From Albirhodobacter sp048262715 (GTDB lineage: Bacteria; Pseudomonadota; Alphaproteobacteria; Rhodobacterales; Rhodobacteraceae): 64,000 nucleotides of DNA. Position 1 is the stretch's first letter. Every line of letters begins with the position of its first letter. The notes under the pieces were generated by a model, which was given only the letters and a program-made list of their open reading frames with translations, ran no database searches and had not been told where the DNA came from. The translations under genes and the position numbers were made by a program. Location: assembly GCA_048262715.1 (NCBI GenBank), contig JBLXEV010000001.1:248001-312000 (forward strand), given 5' to 3'. Shown here piece after piece: positions 50,245 to 59,010 of the stretch.

Positions 50245-50863
50245 GCTTTACTCCGTTGATAACAAGAATAGCCGCGTCGCTATCTGTTTTGCTCTCATGC
50301 GCCTCAAACTCGAAAGACCAGACTTTCTGCGCAGCGGCCAGTTCTTTCCGCCAACTTTCTCCCTTCGGGAAAATTCCGACACCGTCAGATCGCAGATGAA
50401 GCGTTGAGAACTCGAAAAGCTTCTCAAGCGGTGCCAGCGCCCGCGCGCTAAGAACATCTGCAGAAAGGGCCGGAAGCTCCTCTATTCGCTGCGAAAGGAT
50501 TTGAACGGAGAGATTCATCTCCCGAGCGGCACTTGCGAGGAAGGCTGATTTTCGAAGATCGGATTCAACCAAGGTCACCCGAAGATCCGGCTTTTTCTCT
50601 GCTGCAAGTGCAGCAATAACCAACCCGGGAAATCCGCCCCCGCTTCCCAGATCCACCCAAGAGTTCCCACTCGCTGCAAGATCAAAGATCTGCGCTGAAT
50701 CGAGAAAATGCCGAGACCAGATCTGAGATAAAGTTGTCGCCGAAACGAGATTTATGCGCGGATTCCACTTTGTAAGAAGCGCTTCATATGCCGCCAATCT
50801 CGAAATTGTTTCACGTGAAACATCGAAATGCTCAAGGAACTGCGCCGCATCACCAGATCTCAT
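50237..50863 (-). CDS. rsmG: 16S rRNA m7G527 methyltransferase RsmG
   Basis: 208 residues. FDVSRETISRLAAYEALLTK at the start, WVDLGSGGGFPGLVIAAL as SAM site and SDLRKSAFL are RsmG features. The codons for DVSRETI contain a perfect parS. ATGA overlap with mnmG. Confidence 0.96.
   Translation of the reverse strand: MRSGDAAQFLEHFDVSRETISRLAAYEALLTKWNPRINLVSATTLSQIWSRHFLDSAQIFDLAASGNSWVDLGSGGGFPGLVIAALAAEKKPDLRVTLVESDLRKSAFLASAAREMNLSVQILSQRIEELPALSADVLSARALAPLEKLFEFSTLHLRSDGVGIFPKGESWRKELAAAQKVWSFEFEAHESKTDSDAAILVINGVKRV
50807..50822. promoter_or_regulatory. parS site inside rsmG
   Basis: TGTTTCACGTGAAACA, a perfect 16-bp palindrome, matches the universal parS consensus and lies within the rsmG coding sequence near its 5' end. 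Confidence 0.95.
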
Positions 50864-52731
50864 GCAATTTTGTCCTTCGTGGCGTGCCGAAGCCGCGCCA
50901 AAATCAGAGTGAGGGCCGCGGGCGTCATCCCATCGATCCTGCGGGCTTGCCCGAGATCCTGCGGTCGCGTTTTCGCGAGCTTCATCTTGAGTTCATTGGA
51001 CAAACCCGACAATGATCCATAATCGAAATCATGCGGAATTTTCCAGCTTTCGTCACGCTCCAGCCGCGCGATATCGGCGGACTGACGCTCAATATACGTC
51101 GCATAGAGCGCATCCCGCGCGAGTTGCTCGGCGATATCCAGCTCCAACACTCCAAGATCAGGAACCGCATCGGCGAGCTGAGTCATCGTCACGTCAGGAA
51201 ATGACAGAAGCACGAAGGCAGAGCGACGTGCGCCATCCAAATTCACCGGAATTCCGGCATCCCGTGCCTGCTTGGGCGTAAACTGAATCGAATCGAGAAG
51301 AGCACGGCCCCGCTCCAGCGCCTCGCGTTTCGCGCCGAAAGCGCGCTGCCGCTCTTCCGAGACACAACCGAGATCGATCGCAAATTGAGTCAACCGCTGA
51401 TCAGCGTTGTCAGCGCGTAGTGAGAGCCGAAACTCCGCGCGCGACGTGAACATGCGATAGGGTTCTGTAACACCGCGCGTCGTGAGGTCATCCACCATCA
51501 CGCCGATATAGCTGTTTGACCGGATGAAGTTGATGGGATCCTCGTCTTTGCTACGCGCAGCGGCATTGAGCCCAGCGACCATCCCTTGCGCAGCGGCCTC
51601 CTCATATCCTGTGGTTCCGTTGATTTGCCCCGCAAGATATAGACCACGCAGATCGCGCAACTCCAAGGTTGATGTCAAAGCGCGCGGATCAACGTAATCA
51701 TATTCAATCGCATAGGCGGGCTGTAGAATGGTTGCGGCCTCAAGCCCCAGGATCGAGCGGACATACTCCTCCTGAACCTCCTCAGGAAGCGAAGACGAGA
51801 TCCCGTTCGGATAGACGGTGTGATCATCCAGCCCCTCGGGCTCCAGGAAGATCTGGTGCGATGTTTTATCCGCGAAACGAACGACCTTATCCTCGATTGA
51901 GGGGCAGTACCGCGGACCTACCCCCTCAATATGCCCGCCATACATTGCCGAGCGCGAAAGATTGGCGCGAATAATATCGTGCGTACGCTCATTCGTATGG
52001 GTAATCCCGCACGCGACTTGCCGCACCGCAGGCCTCTTGTTCAAGAAAGAGAACATGACTGGCTCATCATCGCCGGGTTGGGTATCGAGAATATCCCAAT
52101 TGATCGTGCGCCCATCGAGACGCGGCGGAGTCCCTGTTTTTAGGCGGCCCAACGGCAGATCCAACGCATGCAATCGACGTGCGAGATCAATGGAAGGCTT
52201 ATCACCCATCCGGCCACCGGATTTCTTCTGATCCCCGATATGGATGATCCCGTTCAAGAAAGTTCCTGACGTCAGGATAACCGCGGAGGCGGTAACCTGA
52301 CTGCCATCGGCGAGGCAAACCCCTTGAACCACATCCCCAACAACAACGAGATCGGAGACCTCTGCTTCAATAATAGAAAGATTTGGTTGCGCCCGCGTCA
52401 TCCCGATAATTGCTTCGCGGTACAGCTTACGGTCCGTTTGGGCACGCGGACCTTGGACGGCTGGCCCCTTCCGCCGATTGAGTAAGCGGAACTGGATCCC
52501 TGCGAGATCTGCCGCGCGGCCCATTACGCCGTCAAGGGCGTCAATCTCACGAACGAGGTGCCCCTTCCCAAGGCCACCAATCGCCGGATTGCACGACATC
52601 ACCCCAATCGCATCCGCGCGCAGAGTGATCAGCGCCGTTTGAGCGCCCATCCGAGCACTCGCATGCGCAGCTTCGGTGCCAGCATGGCCACCACCGACAA
52701 CAATGACGTCAAAATGTTTCACGTGAAACAC
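50860..52731 (-). CDS. mnmG: tRNA uridine-5-carboxymethylaminomethyl synthesis enzyme MnmG
   Basis: 623 residues. FDVIVVGGGHAGTEAAHASA is the FAD-binding start; GIQFRLLNRRKGPAVQGPRA and PSIEDKVVRFADK also match GidA/MnmG. With MnmE it modifies the wobble uridine of certain tRNAs. GTG start at 52731; the first codons (MFHVKHF) are made by a parS sequence. Confidence 0.97.
   Translation of the reverse strand: MFHVKHFDVIVVGGGHAGTEAAHASARMGAQTALITLRADAIGVMSCNPAIGGLGKGHLVREIDALDGVMGRAADLAGIQFRLLNRRKGPAVQGPRAQTDRKLYREAIIGMTRAQPNLSIIEAEVSDLVVVGDVVQGVCLADGSQVTASAVILTSGTFLNGIIHIGDQKKSGGRMGDKPSIDLARRLHALDLPLGRLKTGTPPRLDGRTINWDILDTQPGDDEPVMFSFLNKRPAVRQVACGITHTNERTHDIIRANLSRSAMYGGHIEGVGPRYCPSIEDKVVRFADKTSHQIFLEPEGLDDHTVYPNGISSSLPEEVQEEYVRSILGLEAATILQPAYAIEYDYVDPRALTSTLELRDLRGLYLAGQINGTTGYEEAAAQGMVAGLNAAARSKDEDPINFIRSNSYIGVMVDDLTTRGVTEPYRMFTSRAEFRLSLRADNADQRLTQFAIDLGCVSEERQRAFGAKREALERGRALLDSIQFTPKQARDAGIPVNLDGARRSAFVLLSFPDVTMTQLADAVPDLGVLELDIAEQLARDALYATYIERQSADIARLERDESWKIPHDFDYGSLSGLSNELKMKLAKTRPQDLGQARRIDGMTPAALTLILARLRHATKDKIA
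52715..52730. promoter_or_regulatory. parS site covering the start of mnmG
   Basis: A second perfect TGTTTCACGTGAAACA. It begins one base inside the GTG start codon of mnmG, so ParB loading and mnmG translation start share the same DNA. Confidence 0.95.
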
Positions 52732-52734
52732 TCC

Positions 52735-54018
52735 TCACTTCCCGATGCAAAAGCTCGAGAAAATTTCATCCAACAGATGCTCGACATCCACGCGGCCCAC
52801 TAAGGACTCAAGCGCGCGAACAGCAGTCCGCAACTCTTCCGCTGCCATCTCGGCGCGGTCCGAGCCGAGCAATACCTCATTTCGCGCCGATTCCATAGCC
52901 TGTAACGCAGTTTTCATCGCGATACGGTGGCGCTCGCGCGTCATCACGCCTGCACCCGCCGCGCGGCTCTCAAGAATTCGCGTAATCTCGCCCACAAGCT
53001 GGTCCAAACCGTCTCCCGTTTTACCAGAAACCGCGAGACCCTCCGTCGGTAAGAGATCTGCCTTCCCCCGCACAACGAGATCATCGCCGCGCGGTTCCAA
53101 AAGCGGAATCTCTCCCTCGTCGATCAGAAAAACCCTTAAATCAGAAGCATTTGCGCGACTCACGGCGCGTTCAATCCCGATTTTTTCAACAACGTCCTGC
53201 GTATCGCGAAGCCCTGCGGTATCAAGCAAGGTCACCGCGATTCCGCTGAGATCCATCCGCACTTCAATCACATCACGAGTCGTCCCTGCAACTTCAGACG
53301 TGATTGCAGCATCGCGCCCTGCCAGCGCATTTAGCAGCGTCGACTTCCCTGCGTTCGGGCGCCCCACAATCGCGACCTCGAATCCTTCGCGAATCCGCTC
53401 AGAGGCGGAGATTCGCCGCGTCTCTTCCCGAATCTCGCGCAGAACGCCGTCAATGAGGACGATAACCTCCGGCGACACGTCCACCGGAACCTCCTCATCC
53501 GCAAAATCAATTGTGGCCTCGATCAGCGCGGCCGCCCGGATCATATCCAAACGCCAACGATCCGCGACCTTGCCGACCGCGCCCGACAGCACTTTCAGCG
53601 CTTGCTTGCGCTGTGCTTCAGTCTCGGAGTCAATCAGATCGGACAGCCCCTCGACCTGTGTCAGATCAAGGCACCCGTTTTCCAGCGCGCGACGGGTAAA
53701 TTCACCAGGTTCCGCCAAGCGCAGCCCGGCGATGCTCGCAAGCGCGTTGAGAACAGCCGTCACTGTCGCGATAGAGCCGTGTATATGGAATTCAACGATA
53801 TTCTCGCCAGTAAAGCTCGCGCCATGCTCAAAAACAAGCACAACCGCCTCATCCAGAACTTCATCGCCTAGGCGCAGCTTTCGCAGACCAGCAACGCGCG
53901 GCGCAGGCAGTACCCCCGCCAAAAGACGCCCCGCCTCAGAGGCTTTCGGCCCCGATACGCGAATAACAGACACGCCCGCTTTGCCACGGGCAGAGGCCAG
54001 TGCAAAAATCGTTTCCAT
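52735..54018 (-). CDS. mnmE: tRNA modification GTPase MnmE
   Basis: 427 residues. The N-terminal folate-binding domain opens METIFALASARGKAGVSVIR; the G domain has VAIVGRPNAGKSTLLNALAG, SEVAGTTRDVIEV and LLDTAGLRDTQD; the C-terminus keeps the FSSFCIGK Cys motif. Partner of MnmG. It starts 27 bases after the rho stop. Confidence 0.96.
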   Translation of the reverse strand: METIFALASARGKAGVSVIRVSGPKASEAGRLLAGVLPAPRVAGLRKLRLGDEVLDEAVVLVFEHGASFTGENIVEFHIHGSIATVTAVLNALASIAGLRLAEPGEFTRRALENGCLDLTQVEGLSDLIDSETEAQRKQALKVLSGAVGKVADRWRLDMIRAAALIEATIDFADEEVPVDVSPEVIVLIDGVLREIREETRRISASERIREGFEVAIVGRPNAGKSTLLNALAGRDAAITSEVAGTTRDVIEVRMDLSGIAVTLLDTAGLRDTQDVVEKIGIERAVSRANASDLRVFLIDEGEIPLLEPRGDDLVVRGKADLLPTEGLAVSGKTGDGLDQLVGEITRILESRAAGAGVMTRERHRIAMKTALQAMESARNEVLLGSDRAEMAAEELRTAVRALESLVGRVDVEHLLDEIFSSFCIGK

Positions 54019-54045
54019 AGTTAAGCCCCTGATTTAGAAAGAGGA

Positions 54046-55329
54046 TTACCCGTTCATGGAATCGAAGAACTCGCCATTCGTCTTGGTTTGCTTGAGCTTC
54101 GAAATCAGGAACTCGATCGCATCTGTCGTCCCCATCGGGTTCAAAATGCGGCGCAGCAGGTAGGTTTTTTGCAAGTCTTTCTGCTCAACCAGAAGATCTT
54201 CCTTCCGCGTGCCCGATTTCAGGATATCCATCGCGGGGAAGACGCGCTTATCGGCGACTTTACGATCCAGAACGATCTCAGAGTTGCCCGTGCCTTTGAA
54301 TTCTTCGAAGATCACCTCGTCCATCCGCGAACCGGTATCGATCAGCGCAGTCGCGATGATGGTGAGCGAGCCACCCTCTTCAATGTTCCGCGCCGCCCCG
54401 AAGAAGCGTTTGGGACGTTGCAGAGCGTTCGCATCGACACCCCCCGTCAGGACCTTGCCGGACGACGGCACAACGGTGTTAAACGCGCGCCCGAGGCGGG
54501 TGATCGAGTCGAGCAGGATGACCACGTCACGCTTATGCTCAACGAGGCGCTTCGCCTTCTCGATGACCATCTCTGCCACGGCCACGTGCCGCGTTGCTGG
54601 CTCATCGAAAGTGGAGGACACAACCTCCCCTTTCACCGAGCGCTGCATATCGGTCACCTCTTCGGGCCGCTCGTCGATCAGCAGGACGATCAGATAGCAT
54701 TCCGGATGGTTCTGCGCGATCGAATGCGCGATGTTTTGCAGCAAAACGGTTTTACCCGTCCGCGGCGGTGCCACGATCAGCGAGCGTTGGCCCTTCCCGA
54801 TCGGGGAGACGAGGTCGATGATCCGCGCAGAGCGATCCTTCAACGTGGGATCTTCGATCTCCATCTTGAGGCGCTCATCCGGATAAAGCGGGGTGAGGTT
54901 ATCGAAGGCAACCTTGTGACGGGCGCGCTCGGGATCCTCGAAATTGATCTGTTCGACGGTGGTTAGCGCGAAATAGCGCTCATTTTCACCGGGGGCGCGG
55001 ATGACACCGGAAACGGTATCCCCTGTCCGCAAGCTATACTGGCGCAAGATTTCGGGCGAGACGTAGATATCGTCTGGGCCTGGAAGGTAGTTTGCCGCCG
55101 TTGAGCGCAAGAACCCGAAACCGTCTTGCAGCACTTCCAACACGCCGTCGCCACCGATCTCCCAGTCTTCCTCAGCATGCTCTTTCAGGATCGAGAACAT
55201 CATCTCGCCCTTGCGCATGGTTGAGGCGTTCTCAATTTCCCATTCTTCCGCCAGCGATAGCAGCTCTGCAGGACTTTTCGCTTTCAGATCGGCAAGGTTC
55301 AAACGCTCAGTGCTAACGGGGGTAGTCAT
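54046..55329 (-). CDS. rho: Transcription termination factor Rho
   Basis: 427 residues. The N-terminal helical part (LNLADLKAKSPAELLSLAEE), cold-shock-type RNA-binding domain (DGFGFLRS) and ATPase P-loop (APPRTGKTVLLQNIAHSIA) are followed by VVPSSGKVLTGGVDANALQR. Rho ends transcripts by RNA translocation. It lies near the candidate origin, as in other alphaproteobacteria. Confidence 0.98.
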   Translation of the reverse strand: MTTPVSTERLNLADLKAKSPAELLSLAEEWEIENASTMRKGEMMFSILKEHAEEDWEIGGDGVLEVLQDGFGFLRSTAANYLPGPDDIYVSPEILRQYSLRTGDTVSGVIRAPGENERYFALTTVEQINFEDPERARHKVAFDNLTPLYPDERLKMEIEDPTLKDRSARIIDLVSPIGKGQRSLIVAPPRTGKTVLLQNIAHSIAQNHPECYLIVLLIDERPEEVTDMQRSVKGEVVSSTFDEPATRHVAVAEMVIEKAKRLVEHKRDVVILLDSITRLGRAFNTVVPSSGKVLTGGVDANALQRPKRFFGAARNIEEGGSLTIIATALIDTGSRMDEVIFEEFKGTGNSEIVLDRKVADKRVFPAMDILKSGTRKEDLLVEQKDLQKTYLLRRILNPMGTTDAIEFLISKLKQTKTNGEFFDSMNG

Positions 55330-55454
55330 GGGAAATCCACCATGTCGGGGCGCGATATATCACGCGGAGGTATGTCAATTCGGAAGAACCTGATTGCCGG
55401 ACGGCAGGGGCTTGACCCGCAGATACCGAGAGCGCGTCGAAGAGTCAATGAAAC

Positions 55455-55919
55455 TTAGAACTTTACGATCACCGAGAGCACAATCACGACCATCAAAACC
55501 GTCGGCAGCTCGTTCAACATGCGCCAGTGACGCCCGCTGAGGCGGTTTTTGCCTGCGATGAAATCCTTGCGGCGTGCGGCGAGGAACATGTGAAACGCAG
55601 TCATCCCGATCACGCTGATCGCTTTCGCCCAAGGCCAGATCATCGACCAATCCACGATCCCCGGTGTCATCACCAGCAAAAGCCCTGCGCCCCAAGTCGC
55701 AATCATCGCCGGGTTCATAATGGCACGGAGCAAGAGGCGTTCTTGATGCTGGAACAGCTGATCCATCTCGCTGCCGGCAACCACCCCCGCCTTTCTCAGC
55801 CCTTCAACGTGATACACGTAGAGCCGCGGCAGGTAAAAAAGCCCTGCCATCCAAGCCAGAACTGCCATCACGTGAAACGCTTTGATCCATGGATAGGCGG
55901 CGATCAGAATGTCAGTCAT
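55455..55919 (-). CDS. hemJ: Protoporphyrinogen oxidase HemJ
   Basis: 154 residues with four membrane segments. WIKAFHVMAVLAWMAGLFYL and LPRLYVYH carry the conserved His residues, HEDLER-type LFQHQERLLLRAIMNPAM follows. HemJ oxidises protoporphyrinogen IX in bacteria without HemG/HemY oxidase. It borders the candidate origin. Distinct from the hemY-named TPR protein at 23.6 kb. Confidence 0.93.
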   Translation of the reverse strand: MTDILIAAYPWIKAFHVMAVLAWMAGLFYLPRLYVYHVEGLRKAGVVAGSEMDQLFQHQERLLLRAIMNPAMIATWGAGLLLVMTPGIVDWSMIWPWAKAISVIGMTAFHMFLAARRKDFIAGKNRLSGRHWRMLNELPTVLMVVIVLSVIVKF

Positions 55920-55924
55920 GGCGT

Positions 55925-56290
55925 CCTCGCGAAAAGCTACGTCCCTCTTAATAATAAAGTAAGATTTATAAAAGAATGATGATGATGATGGTCCTGTGGA
56001 TAATGTGGATTAACCATTCATCAACCATTTTGTGCACAGGCAGAACAAGGCGGGATAGTTCTGTGAGCACCCCCTTCATAGCGCTTTTTTATAAGGGTTT
56101 CGCAGCAGATTCGTAGGCTGTGGATATCTTCCTGAAATTGTCGCCGCGCGAACTTATCCACAACCGCTCAATTTCGCTTCCCACAGGTGGAAAATGCCTG
56201 TGCTTCCTTGACATGGAATGGGGATATCGGCGAACCCTCGGTTTCGGGCGCAGTTGCCCACGGATTTTAGCGGGATTTATCCACACGCTC
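55925..56290. other. Candidate chromosomal origin of replication (oriC)
   Basis: A 371-base gap between divergent hemJ and maf. DnaA boxes: TGTGGATAA 55995-56003 (perfect, minus), TGTGGATTA 56004-56012 (one mismatch, directly adjacent), TGTGGATAT 56119-56127 (one mismatch), TTATCCACA 56154-56162 and 56277-56285 (both perfect). An A+T-rich stretch at about 55948-55978 could be the unwinding element, and AACCATT occurs twice at 56012-56030. parABS lies 3 to 8 kb away. No competing gene is seen. Confidence 0.75.
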
Positions 56291-56887
56291 ATGCACAGCC
56301 TCATTCTTGCCTCCACCTCCGAGATCCGCGCGCAGCTTTTGCGCAATGCGGGCCTGTCTTTCGACATCCGCCCTGCGCGGATTGATGAAGAGATGATCCG
56401 CCAATCTTTGCAGTCGGAGGCCGCCTCTCCACGCGACGTGGCCGATGCTTTGGCAGAGATGAAAGCCCAGAAGGTGTCGCTGAAAGCGCCCGAGGCGATG
56501 GTGTTGGGCGCGGATCAAGTTCTTGCGCTTAAAGGCGAAATTTTCTCAAAGCCGGAAAGCCCTGAGAAAGCAGAAGATCAGCTCAAACGGCTTTCCGGCC
56601 AGATTCATCGTCTGCTGTCTGCGCTCGTCGTCTATCAAGATGGCAAGCCGCTTTGGCGGCATATCGGCGAGGTTCGCCTGCATATGCATTCGCTTTCCGA
56701 TGCCTTCATTGCAGAATATGTGGCGCGGAACTGGGAGAGTATCCGCTGGTCCGTCGGCGGATATAAGCTGGAGGAAGAAGGCGTGCGGCTGTTCTCCAAG
56801 GTTGAGGGCGATTATTTTTCCGTTTTAGGCTTGCCCCTCATCGAATTCCTGTCTTGGCTACGGGCCAGAGGAGATCTGACGACATGA
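56291..56887 (+). CDS. maf: Maf family nucleotide pyrophosphatase
   Basis: 198 residues from the ATG at 56291, six bases after a DnaA box; an open frame extends upstream through the origin but has no family likeness. LILASTSEIRAQLLRNAGLS, ALVVYQDGKPLWRH and SVGGYKLEEEGVRLFSKVEG fit the Maf-like protein type found beside aroE and coaE. Maf enzymes hydrolyse non-canonical or pyrimidine nucleotides. ATGA overlap with aroE. Confidence 0.9.
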   Translation: MHSLILASTSEIRAQLLRNAGLSFDIRPARIDEEMIRQSLQSEAASPRDVADALAEMKAQKVSLKAPEAMVLGADQVLALKGEIFSKPESPEKAEDQLKRLSGQIHRLLSALVVYQDGKPLWRHIGEVRLHMHSLSDAFIAEYVARNWESIRWSVGGYKLEEEGVRLFSKVEGDYFSVLGLPLIEFLSWLRARGDLTT

Positions 56888-57720
56888 GTGAAAACCGCAT
56901 CCCGCTCGCAGGCGTTATCGGCGCGCCAATCCATCATTCCCGCTCACCAATTTTGCAACGATATTGGTTAGAAACCTATGGAATTAAAGGATATTATATC
57001 CCGATGGAGGTCGCTTCCGAGGATCTCGAGACGGTTCTGAGAACCCTCCCAAAGGCGGGATTCGTCGGGTGCAATGTCACCTTGCCGCATAAAGAGGCCG
57101 TGCTCGCGCTGGCGGATGTCGTGACAGATCGCGCAGCGGTGATCGGGGCGGCGAACACGCTGACCTTCCTGCCGGATGGGCGGATTCAGGCGGATAATAC
57201 AGACGGGTTTGGCTTTGTTGCGAATATGCAGCAACACGCACCGAAATGGGATGCGAAGGCTGGCCCTTCCGCGCTCTTCGGGGCGGGCGGCGCTGCGCGC
57301 GCCGTGATTTCCGCGCTGATCGAGATGGGCGCGCCCGAGATCCGCATCGCGAACCGCTCGCGTGCGCGTGCCGAAACGCTGCGCGAAGAATTTGGCGGGA
57401 TGATTACCGTCTATGACTGGGCCGAGGCTGGAGCAATGCTGGAGGGGGCGGTGACGGTCGTGAACACGACGTCGCTGGGGATGGCTGGCAAGGATCCGTT
57501 CACCGTTCCTCTCGATGCTCTTTCGCCCACTGCGACCGTCTGTGACATCGTCTACACGCCGCTGCACACGCCGTTGTTGATCGCGGCCAAGGAGAAGGGC
57601 TGCGTGACGGTTGATGGGCTTGGGATGCTCCTGCATCAAGCTACGCCGGGGTTCGAGCGCTGGTTTGGAAAGCGACCTGAGGTCACCGATGCGCTGCGCG
57701 ACGTGGTGTTAGGGGCATGA
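56884..57720 (+). CDS. aroE: Shikimate dehydrogenase
   Basis: 278 residues. GVIGAPIHHSRSPILQRYWL and FVGCNVTLPHKEAVLALADV carry the shikimate-binding Ser and Lys; ALFGAGGAARAVISALIEMG is the NADP loop. It reduces 3-dehydroshikimate in aromatic amino acid synthesis. Coupled by ATGA to maf and coaE. Confidence 0.95.
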   Translation: MSENRIPLAGVIGAPIHHSRSPILQRYWLETYGIKGYYIPMEVASEDLETVLRTLPKAGFVGCNVTLPHKEAVLALADVVTDRAAVIGAANTLTFLPDGRIQADNTDGFGFVANMQQHAPKWDAKAGPSALFGAGGAARAVISALIEMGAPEIRIANRSRARAETLREEFGGMITVYDWAEAGAMLEGAVTVVNTTSLGMAGKDPFTVPLDALSPTATVCDIVYTPLHTPLLIAAKEKGCVTVDGLGMLLHQATPGFERWFGKRPEVTDALRDVVLGA

Positions 57721-58319
57721 GGGGGCGGCCCTTTCGCCTCGGGCTGACAGGCTCGATTGGGATGGGCAAATCGACCACTGCAATGATGTTTGCCGAGGAG
57801 GGCGTCCCTGTCTGGGATGCCGATGCTGAGGTGCATGCGCTCTACGCGCAGGGCGGCGCAGCGGTGCCCTTGATTGCGGAGGAATTTTCGCAAGCGGTGA
57901 AGGCTGGCGCGGTGGATCGGGCAGCGCTTCGCGCCTGCCTTGCGGGCGACAAAACGGCTCTAACCCGCCTTGAAACGATTGTTCATCCGCTCACGACCGC
58001 CGCGCGAAACGCCTTTCTTGAGCGCCATGCACAAGCACCTATCGTGCTTCTTGATATCCCGCTGCTCTATGAGACCGGTGCGGAAAACACCTGCGATGCC
58101 GTTCTAGTGGTCACTGCCCCAGAGGAGGTGCAACGTTCCCGTGTGCTCGCGCGCGGAAGTATGAGCGCTGAACAGTTCGATCTGATCTTGTCGCGCCAAT
58201 TGCCGGATGCGCAAAAGCGTGCGCGTGCGGATTTCATCATTGAGACGCTGAGCCTTGAACAGACCCGCCGCGCCGTGCGAAACCTACTGGCGGACTTAAA
58301 GGGAAAAACCGATGCGTGA
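57717..58319 (+). CDS. coaE: Dephospho-CoA kinase
   Basis: 200 residues. GLTGSIGMGKSTTAMMFAEE is the P-loop, VWDADAEVHALYAQGG the CoaE substrate segment and VLLDIPLLYETGAE another signature. Last step of CoA synthesis. Overlaps dnaQ by eight bases. Confidence 0.95.
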   Translation: MRGRPFRLGLTGSIGMGKSTTAMMFAEEGVPVWDADAEVHALYAQGGAAVPLIAEEFSQAVKAGAVDRAALRACLAGDKTALTRLETIVHPLTTAARNAFLERHAQAPIVLLDIPLLYETGAENTCDAVLVVTAPEEVQRSRVLARGSMSAEQFDLILSRQLPDAQKRARADFIIETLSLEQTRRAVRNLLADLKGKTDA

Positions 58320-59010
58320 GATCGTTCTGGATACCGAGACGACGGGTTTTGAGCCTTCAGAAGGGCACCGGATTGTCGAAATCGGGGCGGTTGAGCTTTT
58401 TAATCACATGCCGACCGGCAAAACCTATCACCAATATATCCACCCCGAACGTGATATGCCGACCGAGGCGTTCAACGTCCACGGAATCTCCGTTGAGTTC
58501 CTCGCCGATAAACCGAAATTCGCGGCCATCGGGCAGGCGTTTCTCGATTTCATCGGGCCGGATTCCAAGCTGGTGATTCATAACGCCGCCTTTGATATGA
58601 AATTCCTGAATTTCGAGCTGCAAAAGGCGGGGCTTGCGACAATCGCCAATGATCGCGCGCTTGATACGCTGATGATTGCGCGCCGCAAATTCCCTGGCTC
58701 CCCCGCGTCTTTGGATGCGCTATGCCGCCGTTTCAACATTGATAACTCGTCGCGGACGCTGCACGGTGCGCTTCTCGATTCCGAGATCCTCGCCGAGGTC
58801 TATCTTGAGCTGATCGGCGGGCGTCAGCCCGATTTCGGCCTCTCGAGTGGCCCCGATAAAAAGAAAACCGCCGCGCAGATTGATGCTGCGTGGCGGCCCA
58901 CTCCGCGTCCAAATCCCCTGCCCTCACGGCTGACGGAGGAGGAGCGCTCCGCCCATGACGCGATGATCGCAAAACTGGGCGAAGCGGCGATTTGGTCTAA
59001 GTTTTCCTGA
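58312..59010 (+). CDS. dnaQ: DNA polymerase III epsilon subunit
   Basis: 232 residues. ExoI motif IVLDTETTGFEP, ExoII VIHNAAFDMKFLNFEL and ExoIII-epsilon RTLHGALLDSEILAEVYLEL with the active-site His and Asp. It proofreads for PolIII. The maf-aroE-coaE-dnaQ order is typical next to alphaproteobacterial origins. Its stop lies immediately before the convergent xylA end. Confidence 0.96.
   Translation: MREIVLDTETTGFEPSEGHRIVEIGAVELFNHMPTGKTYHQYIHPERDMPTEAFNVHGISVEFLADKPKFAAIGQAFLDFIGPDSKLVIHNAAFDMKFLNFELQKAGLATIANDRALDTLMIARRKFPGSPASLDALCRRFNIDNSSRTLHGALLDSEILAEVYLELIGGRQPDFGLSSGPDKKKTAAQIDAAWRPTPRPNPLPSRLTEEERSAHDAMIAKLGEAAIWSKFS

Noticed and set aside
52745..54037. Antisense frame over mnmE (430 codons)
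   Set aside because: Ser/Arg/Thr-rich shadow of mnmE, no start signal or recognisable domain.
55867..55882. parS-like CACGTGAAACG in hemJ and TACACGTGAAATG near 60400
   Set aside because: Only one half-site matches; the perfect sites at 50807 and 52715 are sufficient.
56120..56290. N-terminal extension of Maf through the DnaA-box region
   Set aside because: The extra 57 codons have no Maf similarity, and the ATG at 56291 gives the family's normal length.
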